Positions 19,053 through 26,169 of a stretch of DNA of 44,314 nt are shown one piece after another (position 1 is the stretch's first letter; every line of letters begins with the position of its first letter). A program made the position numbers and the translations under genes. The notes under the pieces are model-generated. The model did no database searches. It saw nothing but the letters and a program-made list of their open reading frames with translations, and was not told where the DNA came from. Source of the DNA: a virus. Location: positions 1-44,314 of the IMG/VR virus record IMGVR_UViG_3300042870_001062; one strand, written 5' to 3'.

Positions 19053-20114
19053 TTAAATCATATATCTATATTGAATAAATCCTCTAAAATTATTACACCA
19101 ACCAAAAAGTTTTTCTGTACCTGGAACTTCATTTATTGTTAAGTCTGCTACAGTAGAATATCTTGTTGGTTCATAAGTATCAACTTTACCTCTTATGAAA
19201 GTATAATACTCTTCATCAGACATAGCTCTGGCAATGTGTTCTGTTGGACTCATGTGACCACTTGCAATTAAAGAATCATGTAAAGCAATATCTTTTTCAT
19301 AAGGTATTTCTTTACTATCTTCTCCTACTGTTGTATAACTCACTCTTGCACATCTTGCTGTTGCTATTTTAATTTTAGTTAATACATCTTCTTTAAAATC
19401 AGTATCTCCTAAAACATTAATAGTATCACCATAAGGAATATGCCATTCACCTGCTTTCAATTGCTTAGGAGTAGATTCATTCATAGCATCCCACATACAT
19501 TCAGCTAATTGCATCATGTGTATTTCAGATTGACCTTTGTTGATTTGTAACCAATCTAAATCTGTCCAATTTTCAATTTCATCATCATTGTATCCTGTAC
19601 CTTTAAAATACTCTATAGCATCTTTTTTACTTTTAAATAAATGTTCACCATGAGGACTATATAATGAGTACAAAGGACATCTCAACTCAAAGAAATTACT
19701 CCATTCAGTTGCTGTAATCAGTACTTTGTGCCACATAAAGGGTTCAAGTAATCTGTTACAAAGTTGTTTAGTTACTAATTCTGACTGATTTAATAGTTTA
19801 GCAGATTGAACTGCATTATCTCTGGCATCTAACCATTTATTTATACATAATTGTATTTCAGAACTTCCTGTTTTATACTCACTACCCTGCATTCCCTTAT
19901 GATGCTTTTGCCAAGCAATAGGAATAAAAGGATTTTCTTGAACTGATTTAACCATTTTTTCAAATGGAATAGCTCTACTTGATGCTGAATTTTTTGACAA
20001 CATTCTGTGAGTATTCAATTCTGCTAAAATAAATCTTGGAAATACAACTTCCATAGTTGTAATTCTATGTCCTTGTGGACTTAAAGAATCTGCTACTATT
20101 TTTGCATTAATCAT
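19053..20114 (-). CDS. thyX: FAD-dependent thymidylate synthase-like protein with circularly permuted motif order
   Basis: 353 residues. THRMLSKNSASSR (35-47) is the phage variant of the ThyX signature RHRxxSxNxxSxR that binds FAD and dUMP. The other ThyX blocks come in unusual order: the helical segment with TEWSNFFELR and SEIHMMQLAECMW (136-208) follows, while the block normally at the N-terminus (ARVSYTT at 256-262 and GHMSPTEH at 286-293) is at the C-terminus. The enzyme would make dTMP from dUMP with methylene-tetrahydrofolate and reduced flavin. Phage proteins beginning like this one (MINAKIVADSLSPQGHRITT) are widely labelled ThyX. The stop overlaps the next gene's coordinates by 4 nt, so the genes are co-transcribed. 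Confidence 0.8.
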   Translation of the reverse strand: MINAKIVADSLSPQGHRITTMEVVFPRFILAELNTHRMLSKNSASSRAIPFEKMVKSVQENPFIPIAWQKHHKGMQGSEYKTGSSEIQLCINKWLDARDNAVQSAKLLNQSELVTKQLCNRLLEPFMWHKVLITATEWSNFFELRCPLYSLYSPHGEHLFKSKKDAIEYFKGTGYNDDEIENWTDLDWLQINKGQSEIHMMQLAECMWDAMNESTPKQLKAGEWHIPYGDTINVLGDTDFKEDVLTKIKIATARCARVSYTTVGEDSKEIPYEKDIALHDSLIASGHMSPTEHIARAMSDEEYYTFIRGKVDTYEPTRYSTVADLTINEVPGTEKLFGWCNNFRGFIQYRYMI

Positions 20115-20302
20115 TCTGTTTCGTTTTTAAATCTTTCAAATGCTTTTTTTACTTTTTCTTGTTCCATTCCTGAATACCAAACTCCAAAATCAATTATCTG
20201 CTGCTTTTCGAGTTCGAGGGCTTGTTCAATGTATGGATTAAATATTTGTGGATGTATTTGTGGATGCATCATTTGTTCTGCTAACCATTCTACTGCTGTC
20301 AT
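20111..20302 (-). CDS. Small phage protein of unknown function
   Basis: 63 residues from the ATG at 20302 (MTAVEWLAEQM), one base after the stop of the gene upstream; a longer in-frame extension would overlap that gene by about 60 nt and is less likely. It is a helical, charged protein with QALELEKQQIIDFGVWYSG and a Lys/Glu-rich tail. Short proteins starting MTAVEWL are frequent in Bacteroidota phages and prophages, but no function is known to me. Its stop overlaps the ThyX start. Confidence 0.7.
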   Translation of the reverse strand: MTAVEWLAEQMMHPQIHPQIFNPYIEQALELEKQQIIDFGVWYSGMEQEKVKKAFERFKNETE

Positions 20303-20303
20303 A

Positions 20304-20996
20304 TTATTTGTTTTTAAATTGTTGAATAATTTCAATAGGGGTATACTCGAACTCGTCATACCCATTATTTTCAGTAATTTTACTGAATACTCTTGCTAAA
20401 TCTATTGCTTTTTTTAAATCTTCCACACTATACATTCTTTCAGATTGCCATTTAGCACCTTCAATAAAATCTTCTGAAGGTACACCTAATTGAGTATTTC
20501 TTTTTTTAGATATTTTATTATGATATTTTTCAGCAGCTTCTTCAAGTGTTTCTTGTTTAGGTTCTTCTTTTGGAATGATGATTTTGTACTTAGTTTCAGA
20601 TGATATAAAATGACTATCGTTTCTATACCAATTTCCATAACCATTTTTATATAATTTTCCAACCTCAACAAACTCACAACTTGGATTCTTAACAAACCAT
20701 TCTAAAAACTCATCATCAATAGATTGTACACCATCTAAGTCTTGGTCTGTTGTTAGGATGATTTTTTTATCTTTAGGAAAAGGTATTACAAGTTTATTGT
20801 ATTTTAATATTCTTTCTTCCCCTTGAAATAAAGAATAGAAGTAATCTCCTTCTTTAATTTCTTCATCAGAAGTGATGTAGATGTTTTGGTTATTATCATG
20901 TTTTAATTCTCTAATATCAAATCTTAAATCATTAAAAGCATTGTGTATAAACAACTTACTTGCTTTCTCTGTTGGTATTAAGTGTAAGTTTTTCAT
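20304..20996 (-). CDS. Conserved-looking phage protein of unknown function
   Basis: 230 residues, no signal peptide or membrane segment. The N-terminal half is mixed alpha/beta with KIILTTDQDLDGVQSIDDEFLEWFVKN-type sequence around 79-105, a block I recognise from uncharacterised proteins of Flavobacteriia and Bacteroidia phages. The C-terminal part is helical with EEAAEKYHN and FIEGAKWQSERMYS, a segment that recurs as a C-terminal module in small phage proteins of these hosts. No catalytic motif. It overlaps the 63-residue gene upstream by 4 nt and lies one base before the next start, typical of one transcript. Confidence 0.7.
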   Translation of the reverse strand: MKNLHLIPTEKASKLFIHNAFNDLRFDIRELKHDNNQNIYITSDEEIKEGDYFYSLFQGEERILKYNKLVIPFPKDKKIILTTDQDLDGVQSIDDEFLEWFVKNPSCEFVEVGKLYKNGYGNWYRNDSHFISSETKYKIIIPKEEPKQETLEEAAEKYHNKISKKRNTQLGVPSEDFIEGAKWQSERMYSVEDLKKAIDLARVFSKITENNGYDEFEYTPIEIIQQFKNK

Positions 20997-21184
20997 GTTA
21001 TTCTATTAAATGTAATGTTATTTAATACTTTTACATCCTTGTTTTGCCATTCCCATATTTCACCATTATCTTGTATAACAGTAAAGAGTTTAGATGTTTC
21101 AGTACCATATTCTGTTACTAACCATATAAACCCTTTACCTTTAGGAGTGATTACCTCTATTCTATTTTGTGGCTCAAATATCAT
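20993..21184 (-). CDS. Small hypothetical protein, SH3/KOW-like
   Basis: 63 residues: an all-beta look with RIEVITPKGKGFIWLVTEYG, then KLFTVIQDNGEIWEW. The opening V-x-V-x-TPKGKG-x-I pattern resembles small SH3-like or KOW barrels that bind nucleic acid or protein. This is only a fold impression. It overlaps both neighbours by a few bases, which supports translation in an operon. Confidence 0.6.
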   Translation of the reverse strand: MIFEPQNRIEVITPKGKGFIWLVTEYGTETSKLFTVIQDNGEIWEWQNKDVKVLNNITFNRIT

Positions 21185-21362
21185 GTTCTTCAGTTAGTAA
21201 ACTCATCATATCATTATATGCAAGATTACATTCATGTTGTTCAGATTCTCCTTGTTCTATTTCATCTTTAGCTAAATGATAAAATTCTGATACTTCTCTT
21301 TCAAGGTGAGGAAAATCTGCAATCAACTTTTGTGCTTCAATTTTTAATTGTGCTAATGTCAT
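21174..21362 (-). CDS. Small hypothetical helical protein
   Basis: 62 residues, acidic and fully helical by appearance (LAQLKIEAQKLIADF, then EREVSEFYHLAKDEIEQGE). No recognised motif. The last 11 nt overlap the start of the 63-residue gene, as is usual for this tightly packed strand. Confidence 0.6.
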   Translation of the reverse strand: MTLAQLKIEAQKLIADFPHLEREVSEFYHLAKDEIEQGESEQHECNLAYNDMMSLLTEEHDI

Positions 21363-21390
21363 TGTAAATATTGATTATTTGATTAATTAA

Positions 21391-22023
21391 TTATTGGTCA
21401 TACTTATAAAGCTTGTGAGTTTCAATAACTGAAATTAATGATTCAGCATAGTGTGGATGAGTAGCATATCCAGCTTTCTTTAAACCTTTGGCCCAAGCTT
21501 TATAATTGGTTTTAGGAATCTTAAATAAAAATGCATATCTACTATGAGTTTTTAGAAACTTAGAATGATGTCTAAATGAATACCATGCACTTTTGTAAGT
21601 ATAAAAATGATCATTAGGGTCATCATCATGATGTTTAATACTTCCTTTACCATTTTTAGGGTCTTTAATACAAAAATGTATGTTGTGTTTTGTAGCTAAT
21701 GAAGAATTTCCTGCATCAGATTCTACTATACCTTGAGCAAGTTTAATAGATACAGGAATACCATACTTTTTAGATTCTGCAATAGCTGTAGGTAAAAATC
21801 TTTTAATATATTTTTCCCTTGAAGAAAGTTTTTGTTTAGGTTTTTTATTGACTTTAGATTCAGTCTTATGTCCTATAACCATAGCTCTTACTTCTTCAAT
21901 ATCATCCTTAATAGTGTCATCTGTTTGAGGAATAACAGGAATGATAGGTTGTTTTTGTTGTGTGCAACTTTCAAATGTTACTAATAACATAAGTGCAAAG
22001 ATAACTTTTAGTATCTGTTTCAT
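21391..22023 (-). CDS. Lipoprotein glucosaminidase-type peptidoglycan hydrolase (second lysin)
   Basis: 210 residues. The N-terminus is a lipoprotein signal (MKQILKVIFALMLLVTFESC, with the lipobox Cys at 20), followed by a 50-residue Lys-rich linker. The C-terminal domain (75-210) matches the glucosaminidase (PF01832) family: FLPTAIAESKKYGIPVSIKLAQGIVESDAGNSSLA with likely catalytic Glu101, then YKSAWYSFRHHSKFL and YAFLFKIPKTNYKAWAKGLKKAGYATHPHYAESLI. This domain cleaves peptidoglycan glycan strands. The lipid anchor would tether it on the periplasmic side of a membrane. It overlaps the upstream gene by an ATGA junction. Known relatives include FlgJ-type and phage lysins; a lipid-anchored phage lysin is uncommon. 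Confidence 0.85.
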   Translation of the reverse strand: MKQILKVIFALMLLVTFESCTQQKQPIIPVIPQTDDTIKDDIEEVRAMVIGHKTESKVNKKPKQKLSSREKYIKRFLPTAIAESKKYGIPVSIKLAQGIVESDAGNSSLATKHNIHFCIKDPKNGKGSIKHHDDDPNDHFYTYKSAWYSFRHHSKFLKTHSRYAFLFKIPKTNYKAWAKGLKKAGYATHPHYAESLISVIETHKLYKYDQ

Positions 22024-22274
22024 AATTGTTGAGATTTTAAATAAATGTTTAAATCACTGTCTACTTCTACTTCCCAATCTTGTAAATCAGTATCTTCTAA
22101 AATCATTGAATCAATCTGATCTATATTAATAATAGGTATTTGTGCATTAGGTGGAGTAAATGTTGCACCTAATACTTCTAATGTAAAACCATTTTGACCA
22201 GTTTCAATAGGTGTACCATTAAGTAAAAGATAATGATTTTGATTTTGATAATTTGTTTTTACTAATTTAAACAT
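22020..22274 (-). CDS. Small hypothetical protein
   Basis: 84 residues from the ATG at 22274 (MFKLVKTNYQ). A longer in-frame version would start inside the upstream terminator hairpin and is rejected. It is beta-rich and ends in an acidic EDTDLQDWEVEVDSDLNIYLK segment. No motif recognised. It overlaps the glucosaminidase gene by 4 nt (ATGA), so it is probably translated coupled to the lysin. Confidence 0.6.
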   Translation of the reverse strand: MFKLVKTNYQNQNHYLLLNGTPIETGQNGFTLEVLGATFTPPNAQIPIINIDQIDSMILEDTDLQDWEVEVDSDLNIYLKSQQL

Positions 22275-22292
22275 AAGTAAGTAGTTGAAAAA

Positions 22293-22310
22293 GGGGAAGT
22301 TGCCTTCCCC
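22293..22310 (-). terminator. Terminator with GCAA tetraloop
   Basis: On the - strand GGGGAAG, GCAA loop, CTTCCCC, then TTTTTC. It lies between the stop at 22316 and the ATG at 22274, and ends the nuclease-containing transcript. Confidence 0.85.
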
Positions 22311-22315
22311 CATAG

Positions 22316-22885
22316 TTAAATAAAAATTTCTTGTTCTTCTGAAAAAGGAATGTTAGGTGGAGTATCAAGTTCAGTTTCAGCAGTTAAATCAGACACTTTA
22401 AGATTAGATTTAAATAAAGCATTAACTTTCTCTACAAAAGTAACTTTATAATTCTTATCTTTAATAACAATGCTTTTAGTTTCATCATCAAGCATTGAAA
22501 TTATTTCTGTATCAGTATACATTTTACTGTATTTACCTTTTAGAAATAACTGTAAATCAATACCTTCAGGTAACTTAATAACTATCATATGCAATCTGCC
22601 ATGTACTAAGTTATCATAAGCATAATCATCTTCATAACAATCTTGTTCCTGTAACCATTCCAAAGTACTTAAGAAATGCTTAGAACATTTAAAAGTATCT
22701 ATAAGAATAAAGATATGTTTTTCATACTTTTTATCTATATACATATCTCCTATACCATAAGCTAACTTAAATACAGAACTTATTCTTTTCCTAAACTCTT
22801 CACCATACAATTTTAAACAAGGTTTAATAAATCTTGCAGTTTTATTCATGGTGAGTTGTCCAAGCTGTATTTTCACACCATCCAT
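22316..22885 (-). CDS. Hypothetical protein next to RecB-like nuclease
   Basis: 189 residues from the ATG at 22885 (MDGVKIQLGQL), one base after the nuclease stop; an ATG 13 codons upstream would overlap that gene by 38 nt. No signal peptide or recognisable catalytic motif. It shows an alpha/beta segment (KHIFILIDTFKCSKHFLSTLEWLQEQ) and an acidic Cys-poor C-terminus. Position directly after a PD-(D/E)XK nuclease and before a strong terminator suggests a DNA-metabolism accessory role, but that is only context. Confidence 0.6.
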   Translation of the reverse strand: MDGVKIQLGQLTMNKTARFIKPCLKLYGEEFRKRISSVFKLAYGIGDMYIDKKYEKHIFILIDTFKCSKHFLSTLEWLQEQDCYEDDYAYDNLVHGRLHMIVIKLPEGIDLQLFLKGKYSKMYTDTEIISMLDDETKSIVIKDKNYKVTFVEKVNALFKSNLKVSDLTAETELDTPPNIPFSEEQEIFI

Positions 22886-22886
22886 A

Positions 22887-23951
22887 TTACTGTCTTTTAA
22901 AACTTGAGTCAATTGTAAATTCACCTTTCTTCATTTCAATTTCATAATCATAGTTCCAACCATTTTCTTCATGCCACTTGTACATTTCAAGTAATTGGGT
23001 ATAACCATACATTGTAGATTCTACAAACTGCATTTCTTCTTCTTCAGCATTAACCTTATAATCCTGATATTTAAGAGTACCAAATGCTCCAACATTTAAG
23101 AAAGATGGTGTACAATTAAATACTATAGAATCACAAACTTTAGTAGAAGATGCAACAATGAATTTTGGAAAATTAAGATTGTAATCACCAAAGTGATTTA
23201 TTTTTGCCCAATGTAGAATTGCTTTCATATACCAAGCTATTTGAATATCATATCTTCTTCTAAGACATTGATAATCAAAGTTTTTAGTATAGTCACCAAT
23301 AGTTTTAATGTCAATTAATGTAATTTCTTTTTCAACATGATTTACAATAACCATATCTAATAGAGCTTTACATTGAACATTATTGAGTTCAAAATAAATA
23401 GGTAGTTGATAGTAAATGTGTTTTTGAGCAGAACTTCTAAAATAAGATTCAGTAAACCTGTTATTAAAAAGTTCAGATACTATATTTTGTACCTTAGTAT
23501 ACTGCTCAACACTCAATACAGTTTTACCTTGACTATACAATAATTCTTTCCAATATCTTTCACCTTCAGTACTGACTTTAGCAATCTTAGTATCAGGTTT
23601 CCAATTAGGTTGATAATTATGTGCTTCAATAGCAGGTAATAAGTTTTGTTCAAACCAATCATCTACAGTTCTTGTAGCAAAAGTTTGTTGAATAATAGAC
23701 ATTATTACATCTGATGGTTTACTTGTAGCACCTAAATGATAATGTGTAATAAAATACTCATCACCTTGAGTAATCCAATCATCTACTGCTCTACCTATAA
23801 CAAAGTGTTCTTTTTCTTCAAAGAACATTTCAGGTTCTTTAACTTCTTGAAATGCTTGAGCACTTACTGTCAATAATTTTAACTTACTTTGATTTACTGC
23901 TGATGAAGCAATGTAGTGTTCTATTTCTTCTTTACTTGTTCTGATTATCAT
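22887..23951 (-). CDS. PD-(D/E)XK nuclease, RecB/Exo VIII-like
   Basis: 354 residues. The core reads CKALLDMVIV (Asp199), then TLIDIKTIG (Asp214, Lys216) and YDIQIAWY (Gln237 and Tyr241). This is the D...D-x-K plus Q-x-x-x-Y arrangement of RecB-family exonucleases such as the DUF3799/PDDEXK_1 phage group. It would degrade or resect DNA ends during recombination or packaging-linked replication. The start overlaps the resolvase gene end by 20 nt. With the adjacent resolvase-like nuclease and the AAA ATPase at 31514 it could form a phage recombination set. Confidence 0.8.
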   Translation of the reverse strand: MIIRTSKEEIEHYIASSAVNQSKLKLLTVSAQAFQEVKEPEMFFEEKEHFVIGRAVDDWITQGDEYFITHYHLGATSKPSDVIMSIIQQTFATRTVDDWFEQNLLPAIEAHNYQPNWKPDTKIAKVSTEGERYWKELLYSQGKTVLSVEQYTKVQNIVSELFNNRFTESYFRSSAQKHIYYQLPIYFELNNVQCKALLDMVIVNHVEKEITLIDIKTIGDYTKNFDYQCLRRRYDIQIAWYMKAILHWAKINHFGDYNLNFPKFIVASSTKVCDSIVFNCTPSFLNVGAFGTLKYQDYKVNAEEEEMQFVESTMYGYTQLLEMYKWHEENGWNYDYEIEMKKGEFTIDSSFKRQ

Positions 23952-24315
23952 AAGCTAATTTAATAATTGTGAAAAAATCATCAAAAGTCATAGTTACCAA
24001 TGAAGAATACTCATCTCTTTTCTTGCCTGGTTTACCCTGCTTATGATGTATAAGTACTTTAGGAAAATCACTCATCATCTTAGGAATCTTGTTTTCAATA
24101 TTCTTTAAGATTTCATCAGGTTTCATTCCTTTTTGTATTCCTGCTTTAATCTGTACAAGTATTGGAATATTTGCTAAATCAACCCCTGCATCATCTAATG
24201 CTTTAGATGCATATCTACTTGTAAGACAATCAGGAAATACTTCTTTTAATTTAGAGGCATAATGACGTTCAGCATTGTTTCCTTTAGTTCTGTTTGTATT
24301 ACCTGTTTTTATCAT
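23932..24315 (-). CDS. Holliday-junction-resolvase-like PD-(D/E)XK endonuclease
   Basis: 127 residues. NAERHYASKLKE (Glu16), DDAGVDLANIPILVQIKAG (Asp46, Gln55, Lys57) gives the E...D...(E/Q)xK pattern of small phage resolvases in the restriction-nuclease fold. The C-terminal TMTFDDFFTII segment is typical of this family. Likely role: cutting branched DNA before packaging. Oddity: its start codon and first residues lie inside the 3' end of the homing endonuclease gene (17-nt overlap). A remnant encoding NTNRTKGHN, almost the same as its own NTNRTKGNN, sits upstream of that endonuclease at 24931-24972. Confidence 0.75.
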   Translation of the reverse strand: MIKTGNTNRTKGNNAERHYASKLKEVFPDCLTSRYASKALDDAGVDLANIPILVQIKAGIQKGMKPDEILKNIENKIPKMMSDFPKVLIHHKQGKPGKKRDEYSSLVTMTFDDFFTIIKLAYDNQNK

Positions 24316-24886
24316 ATCTATTTTTATATTTTTTTAAAAAATTAAGTTTTTCATAAGACCATAAAAAGTTTGCAGCTTTACCTCTAACCCCTCTTGCAGC
24401 AGCATTAATTTTAGAAGAGTGTTTTAAATTTAATTCTTTAGCAGCATCTACTGCATTTTTAAATTCTTTTATAAATACTCCATTTAAAGTATATTGATAA
24501 ATTTTTTTAGAAACAGCTATTATAAGATTATCTCTTCGTTCTTTACTAAGTTTTAATCCTAAATTGCCTTCACCACCATTTGTTAAATTAACAAGGTCAT
24601 ATCCTTTGTCCTTGAATTTAATAATCCAATCATATTCTAATTTTTGACTTTCATCCCATGTACAATAATCTATCATTTTTATTATAGGTTTTTTACCTTT
24701 TTTAAGAATAGATTTTATCCAATTTGTCCTATGATTTTTTTCTTTTTTACAAGAATAAATATGACCTGTTAATCTAATTTTTAATGGTTTAACAGTTTTA
24801 CCAACATATTTTATTTCAAGAGTGTCAGGGTCAGCCAAAACATAAATAAATGTTTTAACTTTAATGTTTTTAGGAGTTTTTGCCAT
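24299..24886 (-). CDS. GIY-YIG homing endonuclease with NUMOD-type DNA-binding tail
   Basis: 195 residues. The N-terminal GIY-YIG domain is seen as FIYVLADPDTLEIKYVGKT (13-31) followed by RLTGHIYSC and KLEYDWIIKFKDKGYDLVNLTNGG with the catalytic Glu. A NUMOD3-like hinge (GNLGLKLSKERR) leads to a NUMOD1/helix-turn-helix module: IYQYTLNGVFIKEFKNAVDAAKELN and INAAARGVRGKAANFLW. These enzymes cut a target in an allele lacking the insertion and spread by repair. It is free-standing, lies between two operon genes, has more A-runs than its neighbours, and its 3' end provides the present start region of the resolvase gene. Confidence 0.9.
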   Translation of the reverse strand: MAKTPKNIKVKTFIYVLADPDTLEIKYVGKTVKPLKIRLTGHIYSCKKEKNHRTNWIKSILKKGKKPIIKMIDYCTWDESQKLEYDWIIKFKDKGYDLVNLTNGGEGNLGLKLSKERRDNLIIAVSKKIYQYTLNGVFIKEFKNAVDAAKELNLKHSSKINAAARGVRGKAANFLWSYEKLNFLKKYKNRYDKNR

Positions 24887-24930
24887 AATTAATATATTTT
24901 TACAAATATAATTATTTTATATTAAATATC

Positions 24931-24972
24931 CTAATTTACATTATGCCCCTTAGTTCTATTCGTGTTCTTCAT
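24931..24972 (-). pseudogene. Remnant of the original 5' end of the resolvase gene
   Basis: An ATG at 24972 opens MKNTNRTKGHNVN and then a TAG stop. Residues 3-11 match residues 6-14 of the intact resolvase (NTNRTKGNN) in eight of nine positions, while 7 of 27 nucleotides differ, five of them at third codon positions. The remnant overlaps the last codons of the 160-residue gene in the same way other genes of this strand overlap. It is best read as the former start of the resolvase gene, disconnected when the homing endonuclease gene came in. Confidence 0.7.
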
Positions 24973-25438
24973 ATACTAACCTTTGTAAGTCTTCTTTTGG
25001 TAAGAAAATTATTTTTATAAATTGACTTAAAGGTAGTAATTTTTCAACAACTTTAACATTTAACTCTGTTGCAACATATATTACAAGACTTGAATTTCTG
25101 TAATATGTTATTGCTGACCAGTTTTCTCCAAAACATCTATATCTTTGTTTAATGTGTACAAATACAAGTACTTCTAATGTATTACTATCCAAGATTAATC
25201 CTTTAGAAACTATTATGTTACTTTTACTAAAATAATAAAAGTAATTATTGTTTGTAAAGTGTTCATTTAAGTTAGTCAAATTTGCTATAGGTTTATTTAC
25301 AAATACCAGTGATGTCTTACTATGAAAATTAAACTTTGCAAAATGAAGAGAATACATTGTTGTAGAATGTGAATTTCTACCTTTTAATCTTGGATAATTA
25401 GTATCTGTTTTAAAGATAGGATGCAAATCTGCTATCAT
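24956..25438 (-). CDS. Hypothetical protein at the end of the ubiquitin-like cassette
   Basis: 160 residues, directly coupled to the E1-like gene (ATGA overlap). Mixed alpha/beta with many aromatic residues. KLLPLSQFIKIIFLPKEDLQRLVYEEHE forms a C-terminal helix. A Cys in RYRCFGENWSAITYY is the only candidate reactive residue. No family recognised. Being translated with the E1 and JAMM genes, it may be a partner, adaptor or inhibitor of that system, but this rests on position only. Confidence 0.65.
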   Translation of the reverse strand: MIADLHPIFKTDTNYPRLKGRNSHSTTMYSLHFAKFNFHSKTSLVFVNKPIANLTNLNEHFTNNNYFYYFSKSNIIVSKGLILDSNTLEVLVFVHIKQRYRCFGENWSAITYYRNSSLVIYVATELNVKVVEKLLPLSQFIKIIFLPKEDLQRLVYEEHE

Positions 25439-26169
25439 AATTCACTTGCTAATTTTTGAGTGACAGAATTAGTTGGAATAATGTAATCCCACATATAAGG
25501 TACTTGAAACACTTCTTCTCTCCATACAAATTCATTGGAAACAATGTTAGTAACAAATCCTGTAATGTGAGTAGCAATCATAGCTGCACCATGTCCAACC
25601 TGTTTCATTGTACAAGGTAATTCTTCAACTTCAGAATCATCAAACAAGTGAGCATCAATGTAATCTATGATAGATTTTTGATGAGATTTGTTGATACAGT
25701 AAATTCTCATTTGCTCCATCAATAATCTACCATCAATAAACCACATTGGTGTAGTATTATTTGCTGCTGTAAATGCTGTAAATAGATTTTTTCTTGCTTC
25801 CATATTATCAAAAGCACTGATGACAATAGTGGCTATTCTTGGATTGTATTCATAGAATCCACCTCTATCATTAAAAGAGAAATTAGAACCTACTTTAAAG
25901 TTCATTCCCCTAAACATATAATCATCATTGTTAAATAACCTGGCAACATTATTTACAGCATCAATTTTTAACTTTCCAATATCTTGATGTAGAAACATTT
26001 GTCCACCAAGATTATGTTCTTCAACTCTATCAAAGTCAAAAATTCTAACATCAAAACCTGCTCTTGTTAGAAAGAATGAACTCCAAGAGCCAATTCCACC
26101 TGCTCCAAAAATTAATATTCTTACAGGTTTATTATACCATAATGCATCTTGATATCTTTCTCTACTCAT
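25435..26169 (-). CDS. E1-like ThiF-family adenylyltransferase
   Basis: 244 residues. The Rossmann nucleotide loop is ILIFGAGGIGS (18-28). FDFDRVEEHNLGGQMF (44-59) corresponds to the D-x-V-x-x-x-N-L-x-R-Q block of ThiF/MoeB/E1 enzymes, GKLKIDAV (65-72) to the conserved Lys, and ISAFDNMEARKNL (117-129) to the D-N-x-x-x-R motif. Cys186 in ELPCTMKQVGHGAAM is in the place of the thioester Cys of E1-type enzymes. Such proteins adenylate the C-terminal Gly of a ubiquitin-like protein. The start overlaps the JAMM protease gene by 8 nt, so the pair are translationally coupled. It lacks zinc-binding CxxC pairs. Confidence 0.85.
   Translation of the reverse strand: MSRERYQDALWYNKPVRILIFGAGGIGSWSSFFLTRAGFDVRIFDFDRVEEHNLGGQMFLHQDIGKLKIDAVNNVARLFNNDDYMFRGMNFKVGSNFSFNDRGGFYEYNPRIATIVISAFDNMEARKNLFTAFTAANNTTPMWFIDGRLLMEQMRIYCINKSHQKSIIDYIDAHLFDDSEVEELPCTMKQVGHGAAMIATHITGFVTNIVSNEFVWREEVFQVPYMWDYIIPTNSVTQKLASEL

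Noticed and set aside
24299-24972. Group I intron between resolvase exons at the homing endonuclease
   Set aside because: The downstream gene has its own complete 5' end, so the upstream piece duplicates it rather than being a first exon, and the remnant runs into a stop at once.
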